Source: Exiguobacterium sp018617385
Lineage (GTDB): Bacteria > Bacillota > Bacilli > Exiguobacteriales > Exiguobacteriaceae
Direction of reading: 5' to 3'
Assembly (NCBI RefSeq): GCF_018617385.1
Contig: NZ_JACSKA010000001.1
Location: forward strand, 62,001 to 126,000
DNA length: 64,000 nt
The translations under genes and the position numbers were made by a program. Shown piece by piece: positions 34,954 to 43,552 of this stretch (the stretch's first letter is position 1; each line of letters begins with the position of its first letter). Below the pieces are notes generated by a model that saw only the letters and a list, made by a program, of their open reading frames with translations, did no database searches and was not told the DNA's origin.

Positions 34954-36669
34954 GTGAAACGACTGCAAGCCCTTGCGTTCGCCGAGCGAGGTCACATCAT
35001 CGGACTGGTGTTGTCTGCGGTCATGATTGGACTATCGATTTTGGCGCAAGCGTATTTAATCGTCGACATTGTCGACCGAATCTTTTTAAAAGATGAATCA
35101 TTTGAAACCGTCGTTCCGGCGTTACTTTGGCTCGTCGTCGCCCTATTGGTACGAGCACTTTTTGGATACGTCTCCGGACGAATCGGAGCGAGTTTATCGG
35201 AAAAGGCGAAGCAGACGTTGCGTCTGCAATTGCTAGATCGCTATGCCACGAGCCCGGTCGAGTCGTCTTTGACGGGACAATCTGGGAAGAAGGTCAGTGT
35301 GTTTCTAGATGCTGTTGACGAGGTCGACGCCTACTTCAGTCAATACTGGCCACAAGTAATCCAAACCTCGATTATCCCGCTTCTGATTTTGGTTGTCGTC
35401 TTCAGCCAACATTGGATTTCAGGTGTCATCATGATGGTGACAGCGCCGTTTATCCCCTTGTTCTTTATTATCATCGGGATTGCGACGCAGAAAAAATCTG
35501 AAGAGCAGATGGAAAAGATGAATCAATTTTCCGGAAAGTTTTTGGATGTCTTACAAGGTTTGACGACACTCAAACTCTACAATCGGACCGAACAAGAAGC
35601 GAAAGCGATTGAGAAGAGCAGTCTCGACTTTCGGGATGCGACGATGGTCGTCTTAAAGACGGCATTCTTATCTGGTCTCATGTTGGAATTCATCTCCATG
35701 CTCAGCACCGGCGTTGTGGCATTAGAAGTCGCGCTACAGATGGTCGTTTGGGAGAACCTGACGTTCTTCTCAGGATTTTTGATTCTTGTGTTGGCGCCAG
35801 AGTATTACTTGGCCATCAAAGACTTGGGCAGCGCCTTTCATACAGGACGTGGCAGTATGGGAGCAGCAGACCGGATCTTTGACGTATTAGACGCCCCGGA
35901 TGATCGCATTCAGTGGGGGACAAAGTCGCTTCGTTCAAGGACACCGGACCTTGAGCTTGAAGAGATATCGTTTGAGTACGCTGGTGGGCGCTTTTCCCTT
36001 CAGCCATTGAGTGGTCGCATCTCGTCCGGCACCCACCTTGCGTTAGTCGGCGCGAGCGGTTCCGGGAAGACGACTGTCCTTAACGTGATTTCAGGACTTT
36101 TGCAAGTGAAATCAGGGCGCGTCCTCGTGGATGGTGAACCCTTGCATACGTATGAGGAATCTGCCTGGTATGGAAATATTGCGTATATCTCTCAAAATCC
36201 GTATCTGTTCGCCGGGACACTCGCCGAAAACATTGCTTTAGGTGAAGTGGCTGACGAGCGTGCGTTACTCGAAGCAGCCGAGGCAGCTGGACTATCCGAG
36301 GTGATTGACCAGTTGCCGAACGGAATCTGGACAGAACTCGGAGAAGGTGGGTTTGGACTATCTGGTGGGGAACGACAACGCCTTGCACTCGCACGGGCTT
36401 TCTTTAAGCGACCTGGTATTTTATTGTTTGATGAACCGACGACCGGCCTTGATTTGAAAACAGAGCGGATTGTCAGACGCTCGATTGAAGAGCTGTCGAA
36501 AGGTGCGACGTTAATCACGGTTGCGCATCGTCTGCATACGATCAAAGAGGCGGACACGATTTGGTTCATGGATGACGGGAAGCGAATCGCAGAAGGGACG
36601 CACGAAGCGTTACTCGCTGTCCCGGAGTATGCAGAACTGTTTGCACTTCAGAAAGGGGTGAGCCGATGA
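34954..36669 (+). CDS. cydD: Thiol reductant ABC exporter subunit CydD
   Basis: Half of the CydDC exporter of glutathione/cysteine-type thiols, needed to assemble cytochrome bd. Six membrane helices in the first 320 residues, then an ATP cassette: Walker A GASGSGKTT, signature LSGGERQRLALARAFF, Walker B ILLFDEPTTGLD. I start at the GTG 34954 (571 residues), eight bases after AAAGGA; ATG at 34945 would touch that site. It overlaps cydC by four bases. No cydAB genes are in the window. Confidence 0.92.
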   Translation: MKRLQALAFAERGHIIGLVLSAVMIGLSILAQAYLIVDIVDRIFLKDESFETVVPALLWLVVALLVRALFGYVSGRIGASLSEKAKQTLRLQLLDRYATSPVESSLTGQSGKKVSVFLDAVDEVDAYFSQYWPQVIQTSIIPLLILVVVFSQHWISGVIMMVTAPFIPLFFIIIGIATQKKSEEQMEKMNQFSGKFLDVLQGLTTLKLYNRTEQEAKAIEKSSLDFRDATMVVLKTAFLSGLMLEFISMLSTGVVALEVALQMVVWENLTFFSGFLILVLAPEYYLAIKDLGSAFHTGRGSMGAADRIFDVLDAPDDRIQWGTKSLRSRTPDLELEEISFEYAGGRFSLQPLSGRISSGTHLALVGASGSGKTTVLNVISGLLQVKSGRVLVDGEPLHTYEESAWYGNIAYISQNPYLFAGTLAENIALGEVADERALLEAAEAAGLSEVIDQLPNGIWTELGEGGFGLSGGERQRLALARAFFKRPGILLFDEPTTGLDLKTERIVRRSIEELSKGATLITVAHRLHTIKEADTIWFMDDGKRIAEGTHEALLAVPEYAELFALQKGVSR

Positions 36670-38384
36670 ACTCGCTTTGGACCATCACAAAATGGATGAT
36701 GCGCGAGAAGAAAGACATTCTTCTCTCCATCTTCTTTGGATATGCGGCAGGGATTGCAGCGGTCGCCCTCTTCGCGGCAAGTGGCTATCTCGTATCACGG
36801 GCAGGGCTCGTCCCGCCACTGTATGCACTCATGGTACCGGTTGTCTTAATTAAACTGTTCGGTGTCATCCGGGCAGGAAGCCGTTATCGGGAACGCCTCG
36901 CCTCACACCGGGCGACGTTTACGATTTTAAGTGAGTTGCGCGTTCGGTTCTATCGTCAGTTAGAGCCGCTCGTTCCGTCCATCTTTGCGAAATATCGGAG
37001 CGGCGATTTGCTCGCACGCGTCGTCGGGGACGTTGAGAGTCTTCAAAACTACTTCCTTCGCGTGTTTTATCCGCCGATCATTCTCGTACTCGTCTTTTTG
37101 AGTACCATCTTCTTTGTCACCTTCTTCTCGTTTGCGGTCAGCCTATGGATTTTGTTTGGTGTACTCGTTACAGGATTCTTGATTCCGCTCGGATTTGCAC
37201 GAATTCGTGCCCGTCATGACGAGACGATTCGTGGATTGCGTGGAGATGTGTCGATTCAATTGACAGAGATGCTGTTCGGATATCGGGATTTGAAACTTCA
37301 TCACCAACTCGAGCGCACGAAACAAGAAGTCTTTACGCGTAGTGAACGGTATATGGAAGCAGAGCGGAAAGACACGACGAATCAGTTCTTCAATTCGGCG
37401 CTCGTCGTTGCCACTTCCTTACTTGTCTCATGGGGCGTCTTGGCCATCGGTGCGTATCAGGTGGTAAATGGAGACTTGAACGGGTTGTTCTTGGCAATGC
37501 TGATCATGATGTCGCTCACAGCGTTTGAGAATACGACGCCGATGGCCGTGTTCCCCGGTCACTTTGCAGACAGCAAGCAAGCAGCGGATCGTTTGTTTGA
37601 AGTGACGGAGCCGAGTGAAACGATTGAGGCGCGTGAGGCGAAACGTCAAGACGTGACGTTTACGGATGCACCGTCCATTTCATTTGACCATGTTCGCTAT
37701 CGTTATCCGGATACGTATCGAGATGTCATCGATGAGGTGACGTTACACATTCCGAGTGGTTCGAAGACGGTCATCGTTGGACCGAGCGGGTCAGGGAAGT
37801 CGACGTTACTTCAACTGCTCTTGGCTTTCGTTCGGACGGAAGACGGCACGATTCGGTTGGATGAGTACAACGTGAACGATGTCAAACAGACAGCCATTTG
37901 GCAACATGCGAGCGTTGTTTTGCAAGACAATCATTTCTTTTATGGAACTGTACGGGACAACTTGGCGTTAGCCGGTGACTACACAGATGAAGAGATGAGC
38001 GTAGCGCTTGAGCGCGTTCGTTTATCATTCACGCTAGACGAACCGGTCCTTGAGAAAGGGGCAAACTTGTCAGGTGGAGAACGTCAACGCCTGGCCATCG
38101 CACGAGCACTTCTGAAAAACGGACTTCTCTGGTTGCTCGATGAACCGACATCGGCACTCGATGCAGGAACGGAGGCCCATGTCTTTTCTGAATTGTTACA
38201 GCAAGCCGGAACAGGCACACTCATTCTCGTCAGTCACCGTTTGACGGGTCTCGAAACGTTTGATCAGATTATCGTTATGGAAGCCGGAAGAATTGTTGAG
38301 GTCGGTTCTTATGAGGAACTGATGACGAAACGTGGCATGTTCTATGAATTGAAACAAATTGAGCAAGAAGTGTTCGCATCATGA
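36666..38384 (+). CDS. cydC: Thiol reductant ABC exporter subunit CydC
   Basis: Second half of the CydDC heterodimer, 572 residues: membrane domain (about residues 1-310), then the cassette with GPSGSGKSTLLQLLLAF, LSGGERQRLAIARALL and LWLLDEPTSALD. Translationally coupled to cydD (ATGA). It ends at a strong terminator that also ends the minus-strand small RNA predicted behind it. Confidence 0.93.
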   Translation: MNSLWTITKWMMREKKDILLSIFFGYAAGIAAVALFAASGYLVSRAGLVPPLYALMVPVVLIKLFGVIRAGSRYRERLASHRATFTILSELRVRFYRQLEPLVPSIFAKYRSGDLLARVVGDVESLQNYFLRVFYPPIILVLVFLSTIFFVTFFSFAVSLWILFGVLVTGFLIPLGFARIRARHDETIRGLRGDVSIQLTEMLFGYRDLKLHHQLERTKQEVFTRSERYMEAERKDTTNQFFNSALVVATSLLVSWGVLAIGAYQVVNGDLNGLFLAMLIMMSLTAFENTTPMAVFPGHFADSKQAADRLFEVTEPSETIEAREAKRQDVTFTDAPSISFDHVRYRYPDTYRDVIDEVTLHIPSGSKTVIVGPSGSGKSTLLQLLLAFVRTEDGTIRLDEYNVNDVKQTAIWQHASVVLQDNHFFYGTVRDNLALAGDYTDEEMSVALERVRLSFTLDEPVLEKGANLSGGERQRLAIARALLKNGLLWLLDEPTSALDAGTEAHVFSELLQQAGTGTLILVSHRLTGLETFDQIIVMEAGRIVEVGSYEELMTKRGMFYELKQIEQEVFAS

Positions 38385-38548
38385 AAAAGACGAGCAGCCC
38401 CGTCGGTGGGCTGCTCGTCTTGTTTTTGGCAAATATGGGTGCAACAAATGGGGGTTGTCGCAATGCTTTCAAAAAGAGTGTCGTGGAGGGGAATCCACGT
38501 GACGTGATATGTTTGGGGAACGTGCACGTCAAGCTTTTGGGAAGCTAC
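38383..38548 (-). ncRNA. Predicted Fur-controlled small RNA with C-rich loops (FsrA/IsrR-like)
   Basis: A transcription unit of about 166 bases with its own promoter, Fur-type operator and terminator, lying between two convergent genes. On the minus strand it folds into serial hairpins that each carry a C-run in the loop: AGCTT-CCCAA-AAGCT (38532-38546), GACGTG/CACGTC holding CCCC (38501-38530), GTGGA-TTCCCC-TCCAC (38483-38498) and a seven-pair stem with loop CCCCCAT (38441-38461). The sequence CCCCTCC at 38485-38491 is complementary to a GGAGGGG ribosome site. Frames through it have no ribosome site. Such C-rich loops and Fur control are the hallmarks of FsrA (Bacillus) and IsrR (Staphylococcus), which silence iron-using proteins when iron is scarce. 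Structure and signals are read from the sequence; function is inference. Confidence 0.72.
38387..38421. terminator. Bidirectional terminator of cydC and of the small RNA
   Basis: Perfect 14-bp stem (38387-38400 with 38408-38421); GTTTTT on the plus side and TTTTC on the minus side. Confidence 0.92.
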
Positions 38549-38554
38549 AACTAA

Positions 38555-38584
38555 AGTATAGTTGATAACGATTCTCATTGTCAA
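38555..38584 (-). promoter_or_regulatory. Sigma-A promoter of the small RNA
   Basis: Minus strand TTGACA (38579-38584), 18 bases, TATACT (38555-38560). Start expected near 38548. Confidence 0.8.
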
Positions 38585-38591
38585 TGAGAAT
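38564..38591. promoter_or_regulatory. Fur box
   Basis: A perfect 21-base palindrome at 38571-38591 (arms ATTCTCATTG and CAATGAGAAT around one T). The overlapping 19-mer GATAACGATTCTCATTGTC at 38564-38582 matches 15 of 19 positions of the classical Fur box. It covers the -35 box and spacer of the small RNA promoter, so bound repressor would block it. Confidence 0.78.
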
Positions 38592-38593
38592 AA

Positions 38594-38628
38594 TGAAAAA
38601 AATCCATACGTGCGAACACGTATGGATT
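38594..38628 (-). terminator. Terminator of the 174-aa membrane protein gene
   Basis: Perfect 12-bp stem (38601-38612 with 38617-38628) followed by seven T on the minus strand. It insulates the small RNA promoter just behind it. Confidence 0.9.
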
Positions 38629-38638
38629 GGGTCTTCAA

Positions 38639-39163
38639 TTAGTTCGAGGCTACGCCTTTTTGAACCGTGAATCGAATCAAACTGAACAAGTATCTCGTGA
38701 AGAAGAGAGCGAACGCATAGAATAGCGCGATGAACGGTGACTGAAGATCAATCCCCGGAATGTTCATCAAGAACTCCAATACGAGAATAGAGAGTAAGAA
38801 TACGTAGAGAGCGGCATCTAAATAAAGTGGCATGAGACGACCGCGTTGATGCCAAAATGTGCGGACGAGTGGAGCCACGGTCATCCCGATGATCCGTTCC
38901 GCAAAGCCGATACTGAGAACGGCGATGATGAATGCTGGGATCGTGTTAAAGCTCACTAAATCCGAGAACACGAAACCTGAAATCAACAAGAGCGGACCGA
39001 TGATAATCATCATCGAAAGTGAGGTCCGGAAGAAAATCCACATGTTGTTCTGAATCGAACGAATCCCCCCGATTGCCGATTGTTGAAGTGTCTTTCCACG
39101 TCTATAGTCAATCGCGAACGAGCCGATAAACATAATTCCAAATAAAGATAACAAAACTGACAT
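38639..39163 (-). CDS. Integral membrane protein of unknown function
   Basis: A 174-residue protein with about five hydrophobic helices (near residues 1-17, 44-64, 75-95, 117-137 and 143-165). No family motif recognised. AAAGGGGAAACATCGTTC precedes the ATG. Its transcript ends at a strong terminator directly before the Fur-controlled promoter, so it is not part of that unit. Confidence 0.7.
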   Translation of the reverse strand: MSVLLSLFGIMFIGSFAIDYRRGKTLQQSAIGGIRSIQNNMWIFFRTSLSMMIIIGPLLLISGFVFSDLVSFNTIPAFIIAVLSIGFAERIIGMTVAPLVRTFWHQRGRLMPLYLDAALYVFLLSILVLEFLMNIPGIDLQSPFIALFYAFALFFTRYLFSLIRFTVQKGVASN

Positions 39164-39291
39164 GAACGATGTTTCCCCTTTTCTGAATAAATCATGATGT
39201 ATCGATCTGAATCAAAGTCTAGCCTAGTTTAACGATTCATTTCGAGAAAGTAAAGCGAGAAAACGCGCTCAAGTGTGAAGAGTTTGACACA

Positions 39292-40368
39292 TTAAGAGGC
39301 GAGGATGAAACGATTTCGACCGGACTCTTTTGCGTGATATAACGCTTCATCTGCATGTTTTAACACACTGTCGACTTCAATATCATTCGAATGGCAAGCT
39401 CCAAGCGAAACAGTGATGTGGAGCGTACCGGCACTCGTCTCGAACGGGAACGTTGAAACCTTTTCTCGAATAGATTCAGCAAGCCGTGATACTTCGTCAC
39501 GTGTCGCATGTGGCATGACGATTAAAAATTCTTCGCCACCGAAGCGGCCGACCAAATGGCGCTCGTCGCTCTCGTTGACGAGGAGCATGCCGAGCTCGCG
39601 CAAGACATCATCTCCGACGTCGTGACCGTATGTGTCATTTACCCGTTTGAAATGATCGATATCGACCAAAATCAATGCGTATTCTTCTGCCTCGACCGTC
39701 AAGTTGGCCATCGCTTCGTTCAAGAGACGCCGATTGGCAATCCCGGTGAGCGCATCCGTACGCGCGAGTTGCTGTTGATGTTGGACGTTCTCAAAGTGAC
39801 GGCGTAGTTCGAGCAGTAATCGATAGGCGGCGCACGCTCCCCCGTAAGACATTAACGTATAGACGATTAAGACGGGATAGAACAAATTTAGTGGAAGCGC
39901 GGTATAAATCGCTGCTCCAAAAATGGCAATACTGATTGTAGTGAATATAAGTAAAGTTTGGCGGGTATTATCCATGCGTTTCCGTAAAAGACCTGTTAAG
40001 GCGACTAACGTAACTATTGTGGCGATGGCTAGATAGAGACCGAGCATGGTGCCGTCTGTAAAGAACAGAACTAGGGAACGACCGATTAATAATATGATAC
40101 CTGCGACAGCACCACTCACCCATCCCCCGAATAGAACGGCAAGCAAAACGGGAATATTACGTAGGTCGATGAGTATCCCCTCGAGCGGTAAGGCATTTAC
40201 TAAAAGGAGGATGGCAATCAATCCGGTCTGTACCCCAAGTAAAATTCTTCCTTTGAGAGGAGACTGTGGCGTCAGACGAGGGCGGTTGCGAAACGGTAAA
40301 AAAGAAATCGTGAAGAGCGTGAACAAGATACACAGGTTGATAAAGAACGCATTTATGATTGTGAGCAT
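39292..40368 (-). CDS. Diguanylate cyclase with 5TM-LYT sensor domain
   Basis: Cyclic di-GMP synthase of 358 residues. The N-terminal half has six hydrophobic segments of the 5TMR-LYT type (LRNIPVLLAVLFGGWVSGAV is the conserved core). The GGDEF domain starts at about residue 200 (DALTGIANRRLLNEAM) and has the active loop RFGGEEFLIVM. No RxxD inhibitory site is seen before it. GGGGGAGCTTCG precedes the ATG. The ligand sensed by 5TM-LYT proteins is unknown. The second cyclase of the window. Confidence 0.93.
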   Translation of the reverse strand: MLTIINAFFINLCILFTLFTISFLPFRNRPRLTPQSPLKGRILLGVQTGLIAILLLVNALPLEGILIDLRNIPVLLAVLFGGWVSGAVAGIILLIGRSLVLFFTDGTMLGLYLAIATIVTLVALTGLLRKRMDNTRQTLLIFTTISIAIFGAAIYTALPLNLFYPVLIVYTLMSYGGACAAYRLLLELRRHFENVQHQQQLARTDALTGIANRRLLNEAMANLTVEAEEYALILVDIDHFKRVNDTYGHDVGDDVLRELGMLLVNESDERHLVGRFGGEEFLIVMPHATRDEVSRLAESIREKVSTFPFETSAGTLHITVSLGACHSNDIEVDSVLKHADEALYHAKESGRNRFILAS

Positions 40369-40532
40369 CGAAGCTCCCCCTTATCCCGTATGGAAATATT
40401 TAGTTACAGTATAATGCATCTTCTTGGAAACAGACAGGCATAACCTGCGGGCGAAAAAATCTCTAAAGTGAGTATTCAAGAAATCATCGTTGATTCCTTT
40501 TGTCTATGCTGCGATTCGTCCCATCATTTAGA

Positions 40533-40567
40533 ACTTTCGCTATGAGAAATCGAAAGTTTGGTATGAT
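40533..40567 (+). promoter_or_regulatory. Extended -10 promoter with dyad before the 60-aa gene
   Basis: TGG-TATGAT (40559-40567) with an inverted repeat ACTTTCG/CGAAAGT (40533-40557) where the -35 box should be. The dyad may be an operator. The rest of 40369-40588 shows nothing else. Confidence 0.45.
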
Positions 40568-40588
40568 AAGAGAAAAGGAGGACTGTCC

Positions 40589-40771
40589 GTGCGTTACTGG
40601 GATCATTTTAAACGAGCGTTTATTCCGATTGCGCTCATTTTGATTGGATTAGCGATCTTTTATACTTTATCGGCTCGAGACAACATGGTGTTGACGCTTT
40701 TAGGGGCTGCGATTGTTGGAGTCATCTTATTTTTAGTGATGCGTCATGTGAATCAGGTGGAAGAAGACTGA
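40589..40771 (+). CDS. Small two-helix membrane protein
   Basis: A 60-residue protein with two hydrophobic helices (about residues 9-27 and 33-50) and an acidic tail. GTG start with an excellent AAAAGGAGGACTGTCC before it. No family recognised; it has its own promoter and terminator. Confidence 0.75.
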   Translation: MRYWDHFKRAFIPIALILIGLAIFYTLSARDNMVLTLLGAAIVGVILFLVMRHVNQVEED

Positions 40772-40773
40772 AG

Positions 40774-40803
40774 CGAGAACACATTTTGTGATTCTCGTTT
40801 TTT
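40774..40803 (+). terminator. Terminator behind the 60-aa gene
   Basis: CGAGAA-CAC pairs with GTG-(A)-TTCTCG, one bulge, followed by six T. Confidence 0.8.
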
Positions 40804-40853
40804 GTTGTCTTGCCACATTTTTGGGTACACTACAAAGTAAGGAGGGATTTATC

Positions 40854-41804
40854 ATGGCAAAAGCTACATTTGCGGGAGGCTGTTTCTGGTGCATGGTCAA
40901 ACCGTTTCATAAATATGAGGGAGTGGAGCGTGTCATTTCTGGATATACAGGAGGACATGTCGACAACCCGACGTATCAACAAGTCTGTTCGGAGACGACA
41001 GGACATTTAGAGGCGGTTGAAATCACATTCGATCCAGAAGTCATTTCGTATGAAGAGTTGCTACGTATCTATTGGCGTCAAATCGATCCGACAGATGGTG
41101 GAGGGCAGTTCAATGACCGCGGTGAATCGTACCGTCCAGCCATCTTCTATCATTCAGAAGAGCAACGGGCTGCAGCGGAGCGTTCGAAACAAGAAGTGGA
41201 AGATTCGGGTCGCTTCGATCGTTCGATTGAAGTCGATATCCGCCCTGCAAAAACGTTCTGGGAAGCGGAAGATTATCATCAAGACTACTATAAAAAAAAT
41301 CCGTTCCGCTATGAGATGTACCGTGTCGGTTCAGGACGCGCGAAGTTCATCAAAGAGGCGTGGAGCGATCGTAAACAACAACAAGCACTTCGTGAACGCT
41401 TGACACCGATGCAGTATAAAGTGACGCAAGAAAACGGGACAGAGCCACCGTTCCAAAATGAATATTGGGATGAAGAACGGGAAGGGCTGTACGTGGATAT
41501 CGTTGACGGGACACCACTCTTCACATCGCACGATAAGTTTCAGTCGAATTGCGGATGGCCGAGCTTCTCACGTCCAATCGAGGAGAAGCGCGTCGATTTG
41601 AACATGGACACGACGCATCACATGGTACGGACAGAAGTCCGTTCAAAACAAGGGGACAGTCACCTTGGTCACGTGTTTGATGACGGTCCAAAAGAGCTTG
41701 GTGGCTTACGCTATTGCATCAACTCGGCCGCTCTCCGATTCGTTCCTGTAGAAGAGCTTGAAGAGGCGGGGTACGGGGAATATAAACACTTATTCAACAA
41801 GTGA
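40854..41804 (+). CDS. msrAB: Fused peptide methionine sulfoxide reductase MsrA/MsrB
   Basis: Repairs both stereoisomers of oxidised methionine in proteins. MsrA part at residues 1-160: GGCFWC with catalytic Cys10. MsrB part from about residue 180: NCGWPSF and the C-terminal catalytic Cys in RYCINSAALRF. The CxxC zinc pairs of many MsrB proteins are absent, which is usual in fused forms. I start at 40854, where AAGGAGGG precedes ATG; the frame opens 22 codons earlier inside the previous terminator. 316 residues. The DUF2252 gene follows 13 bases later. Confidence 0.95.
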   Translation: MAKATFAGGCFWCMVKPFHKYEGVERVISGYTGGHVDNPTYQQVCSETTGHLEAVEITFDPEVISYEELLRIYWRQIDPTDGGGQFNDRGESYRPAIFYHSEEQRAAAERSKQEVEDSGRFDRSIEVDIRPAKTFWEAEDYHQDYYKKNPFRYEMYRVGSGRAKFIKEAWSDRKQQQALRERLTPMQYKVTQENGTEPPFQNEYWDEEREGLYVDIVDGTPLFTSHDKFQSNCGWPSFSRPIEEKRVDLNMDTTHHMVRTEVRSKQGDSHLGHVFDDGPKELGGLRYCINSAALRFVPVEELEEAGYGEYKHLFNK

Positions 41805-41817
41805 AGGGGAGAGCCGT

Positions 41818-43104
41818 ATGTTCACAGCCGTCAAACAACAAATTCGGTGCGAGACGATTGGGACCGTCCTTGATTTTTACGACCAGTCGATTCGACAGCT
41901 TTCGGAAGAGGCGAGACAAGAGAAGTACGCGAAGATGAGTTCAAGCCCGTTCTCGTTCTTTCGAGGGAGCTCACACTTGTTCTACTACGACTTTGCGAAA
42001 GTACCGATCGCCTTTGACACAGGTCCTGACCATCCGACGTTCATTCAAGGAGACTTACACTTTGAAAATTTCGGTGTGTTCGAAGACGGGGCCGGTACCA
42101 TCATCTATGACGTGAACGACTTTGATGAGGCGTATATCGGGTCCTATCTGTTCGATTTGTTGCGGATGGCGGTCTCTGTCGATTTGTTCGCCGCCGAGTC
42201 AGGATTCGACGGCAAGGCAGCCATTCAAGCGTTTGCTGAGTCCTATGCCAAAGCCATTGAAAAACATGCGCTTGGACGGAGTGAGCATATTCAATTCACG
42301 AAAGAGAATACGTGTAAAGCGGTCAAAAAAGTCATTAAAAAAGCGGAGAAGAAGAAAGATGAATTCATGTCCGAACGGACGGAGGTACGGGACGAGGAAC
42401 GTTATTTTTCGACGAGTGACGACCTGCTTCCCGTCTCTTCAGAAGTACGGGAGAAAATTGAAGCGGCATGGGGCGATTATCTGTCTTCATTGTCAGACCA
42501 ACACCGACATCATGCCGATCACTACGAAATCAAAGATATCGCCATCAAACTTCAGAGCGGCACGGCTTCAATCGGTTTAGAACGCTACTATATTTTGATT
42601 GAAGGTGCCGACGAAGAACATGATGAAGATGTTATTTTAGAGATGAAGCAAGCACAGTCCGCCGTCCCGTCTCTCTTTCTTCCGACACATCCGCTGTTTG
42701 AGAACGGATTGTCGCATCAAGGCGCTCGTGTCGTCGCCGCACAACGAGCAATGGTCCACAGTCGTGACCCGTATCTCGGCTATTTGACGATCGACGATAA
42801 AGAATATTATGTGAGGCAACGTTCTCCGTATAAGCGGAAAGTGAAAGCGAAACACATGAAAGATGAGACGTCGCTCATTGAGACGTTGAAAGTGCAAGCG
42901 CAAATCACGGCGAAGATTCACGCACGGGCCGATGCGTCATCGAATGTGCTCGATTATACGGCAAGCGAACGAATCGCGGCGGCAATCGGTGACTCCCCGT
43001 CCCTGTTTATTCGACAGTTATCGAGATGGGCTGATTTTTATGCAAATCAAGTTCGTTTTGATTATGACGCCTTTTTAAACTGGGTCGAGTCAAGGAATCG
43101 TTAA
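41818..43104 (+). CDS. DUF2252 family protein (kinase-like fold)
   Basis: A 428-residue cytosolic protein. GDLHFENFGVFEDG and YDVNDFDEAYIG look like the catalytic loop and metal-binding Asp of aminoglycoside-phosphotransferase-like kinases; RGSSHLFYYDF is the conserved N-terminal motif of DUF2252. Function unknown. The ATG at 41818 has GAAGGGGAG eight bases before it. It is likely co-transcribed with msrAB. Confidence 0.88.
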   Translation: MFTAVKQQIRCETIGTVLDFYDQSIRQLSEEARQEKYAKMSSSPFSFFRGSSHLFYYDFAKVPIAFDTGPDHPTFIQGDLHFENFGVFEDGAGTIIYDVNDFDEAYIGSYLFDLLRMAVSVDLFAAESGFDGKAAIQAFAESYAKAIEKHALGRSEHIQFTKENTCKAVKKVIKKAEKKKDEFMSERTEVRDEERYFSTSDDLLPVSSEVREKIEAAWGDYLSSLSDQHRHHADHYEIKDIAIKLQSGTASIGLERYYILIEGADEEHDEDVILEMKQAQSAVPSLFLPTHPLFENGLSHQGARVVAAQRAMVHSRDPYLGYLTIDDKEYYVRQRSPYKRKVKAKHMKDETSLIETLKVQAQITAKIHARADASSNVLDYTASERIAAAIGDSPSLFIRQLSRWADFYANQVRFDYDAFLNWVESRNR

Positions 43105-43166
43105 GGATACTTGCGAATCGAGGATGAAATCCTGCACAATGGAAGCGTAAAGGATGTGTACGGACT

Positions 43167-43445
43167 ATGATTACAGAACAACAAGTCATCGCCCAAATGC
43201 GTCAGGTGATGACACAGATTGAGTCGTCAACCGGCGAAGCGCAAAAGCGTCATTTGGCAAAGTTGATGGGCTTTTGTGAATTACTTCTAGATGAGACGTC
43301 AGAAGCGAAAGCGGTCGGTGTGTCGCAAACGTCGACACCTACGAACGAGACAAAACCGCCGCTTGATCGACAGATGGCTGCCTTTCTCGGCATTCCGATG
43401 GAGGAAGACGAACAACCGAAATCGGATTCATTGCTCGATTTTTGA
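43167..43445 (+). CDS. YwdI-like protein (DUF5327)
   Basis: A 92-residue soluble protein with an N-terminal helical pair (ITEQQVIAQMRQVMTQIESS ... FCELLLDE) and a polar, low-complexity C-terminal half ending in an acidic tail. This is the pattern of Bacillus YwdI. Function unknown. AAGGATG is a moderate ribosome site before ATG. Confidence 0.78.
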   Translation: MITEQQVIAQMRQVMTQIESSTGEAQKRHLAKLMGFCELLLDETSEAKAVGVSQTSTPTNETKPPLDRQMAAFLGIPMEEDEQPKSDSLLDF

Positions 43446-43476
43446 ACCACATGTCATGAACATGTGGTTTTTTTGT
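43445..43476 (+). terminator. Terminator behind the ywdI-like gene
   Basis: AACCACATGT pairs with ACATGTGGTT, followed by further T. Confidence 0.9.
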
Positions 43477-43489
43477 GGATTCACATTCA

Positions 43490-43517
43490 TTGACTTAAAT
43501 ACCATAGGGGGTATAAT
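43490..43517 (+). promoter_or_regulatory. Rhodanese promoter with CsoR/CstR-type operator
   Basis: TTGACT (43490-43495), 16 bases, TATAAT (43512-43517). The inverted repeat ATACC-ATAGGG-GGTAT (43499-43514) fills the spacer and enters the -10 box. This GC-rich operator type is known from CsoR/CstR-family copper and persulfide regulators. Confidence 0.65.
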
Positions 43518-43552
43518 GAGTATAAGAAATGAATGCAAATGGAGGCGTGAAT

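Noticed and set aside
38275..38532. Open frame on the minus strand through the predicted small RNA (starts TTG at 38532)
   Set aside because: No ribosome site, runs through a terminator hairpin and into antisense of cydC; the sequence is better explained as a structured RNA.
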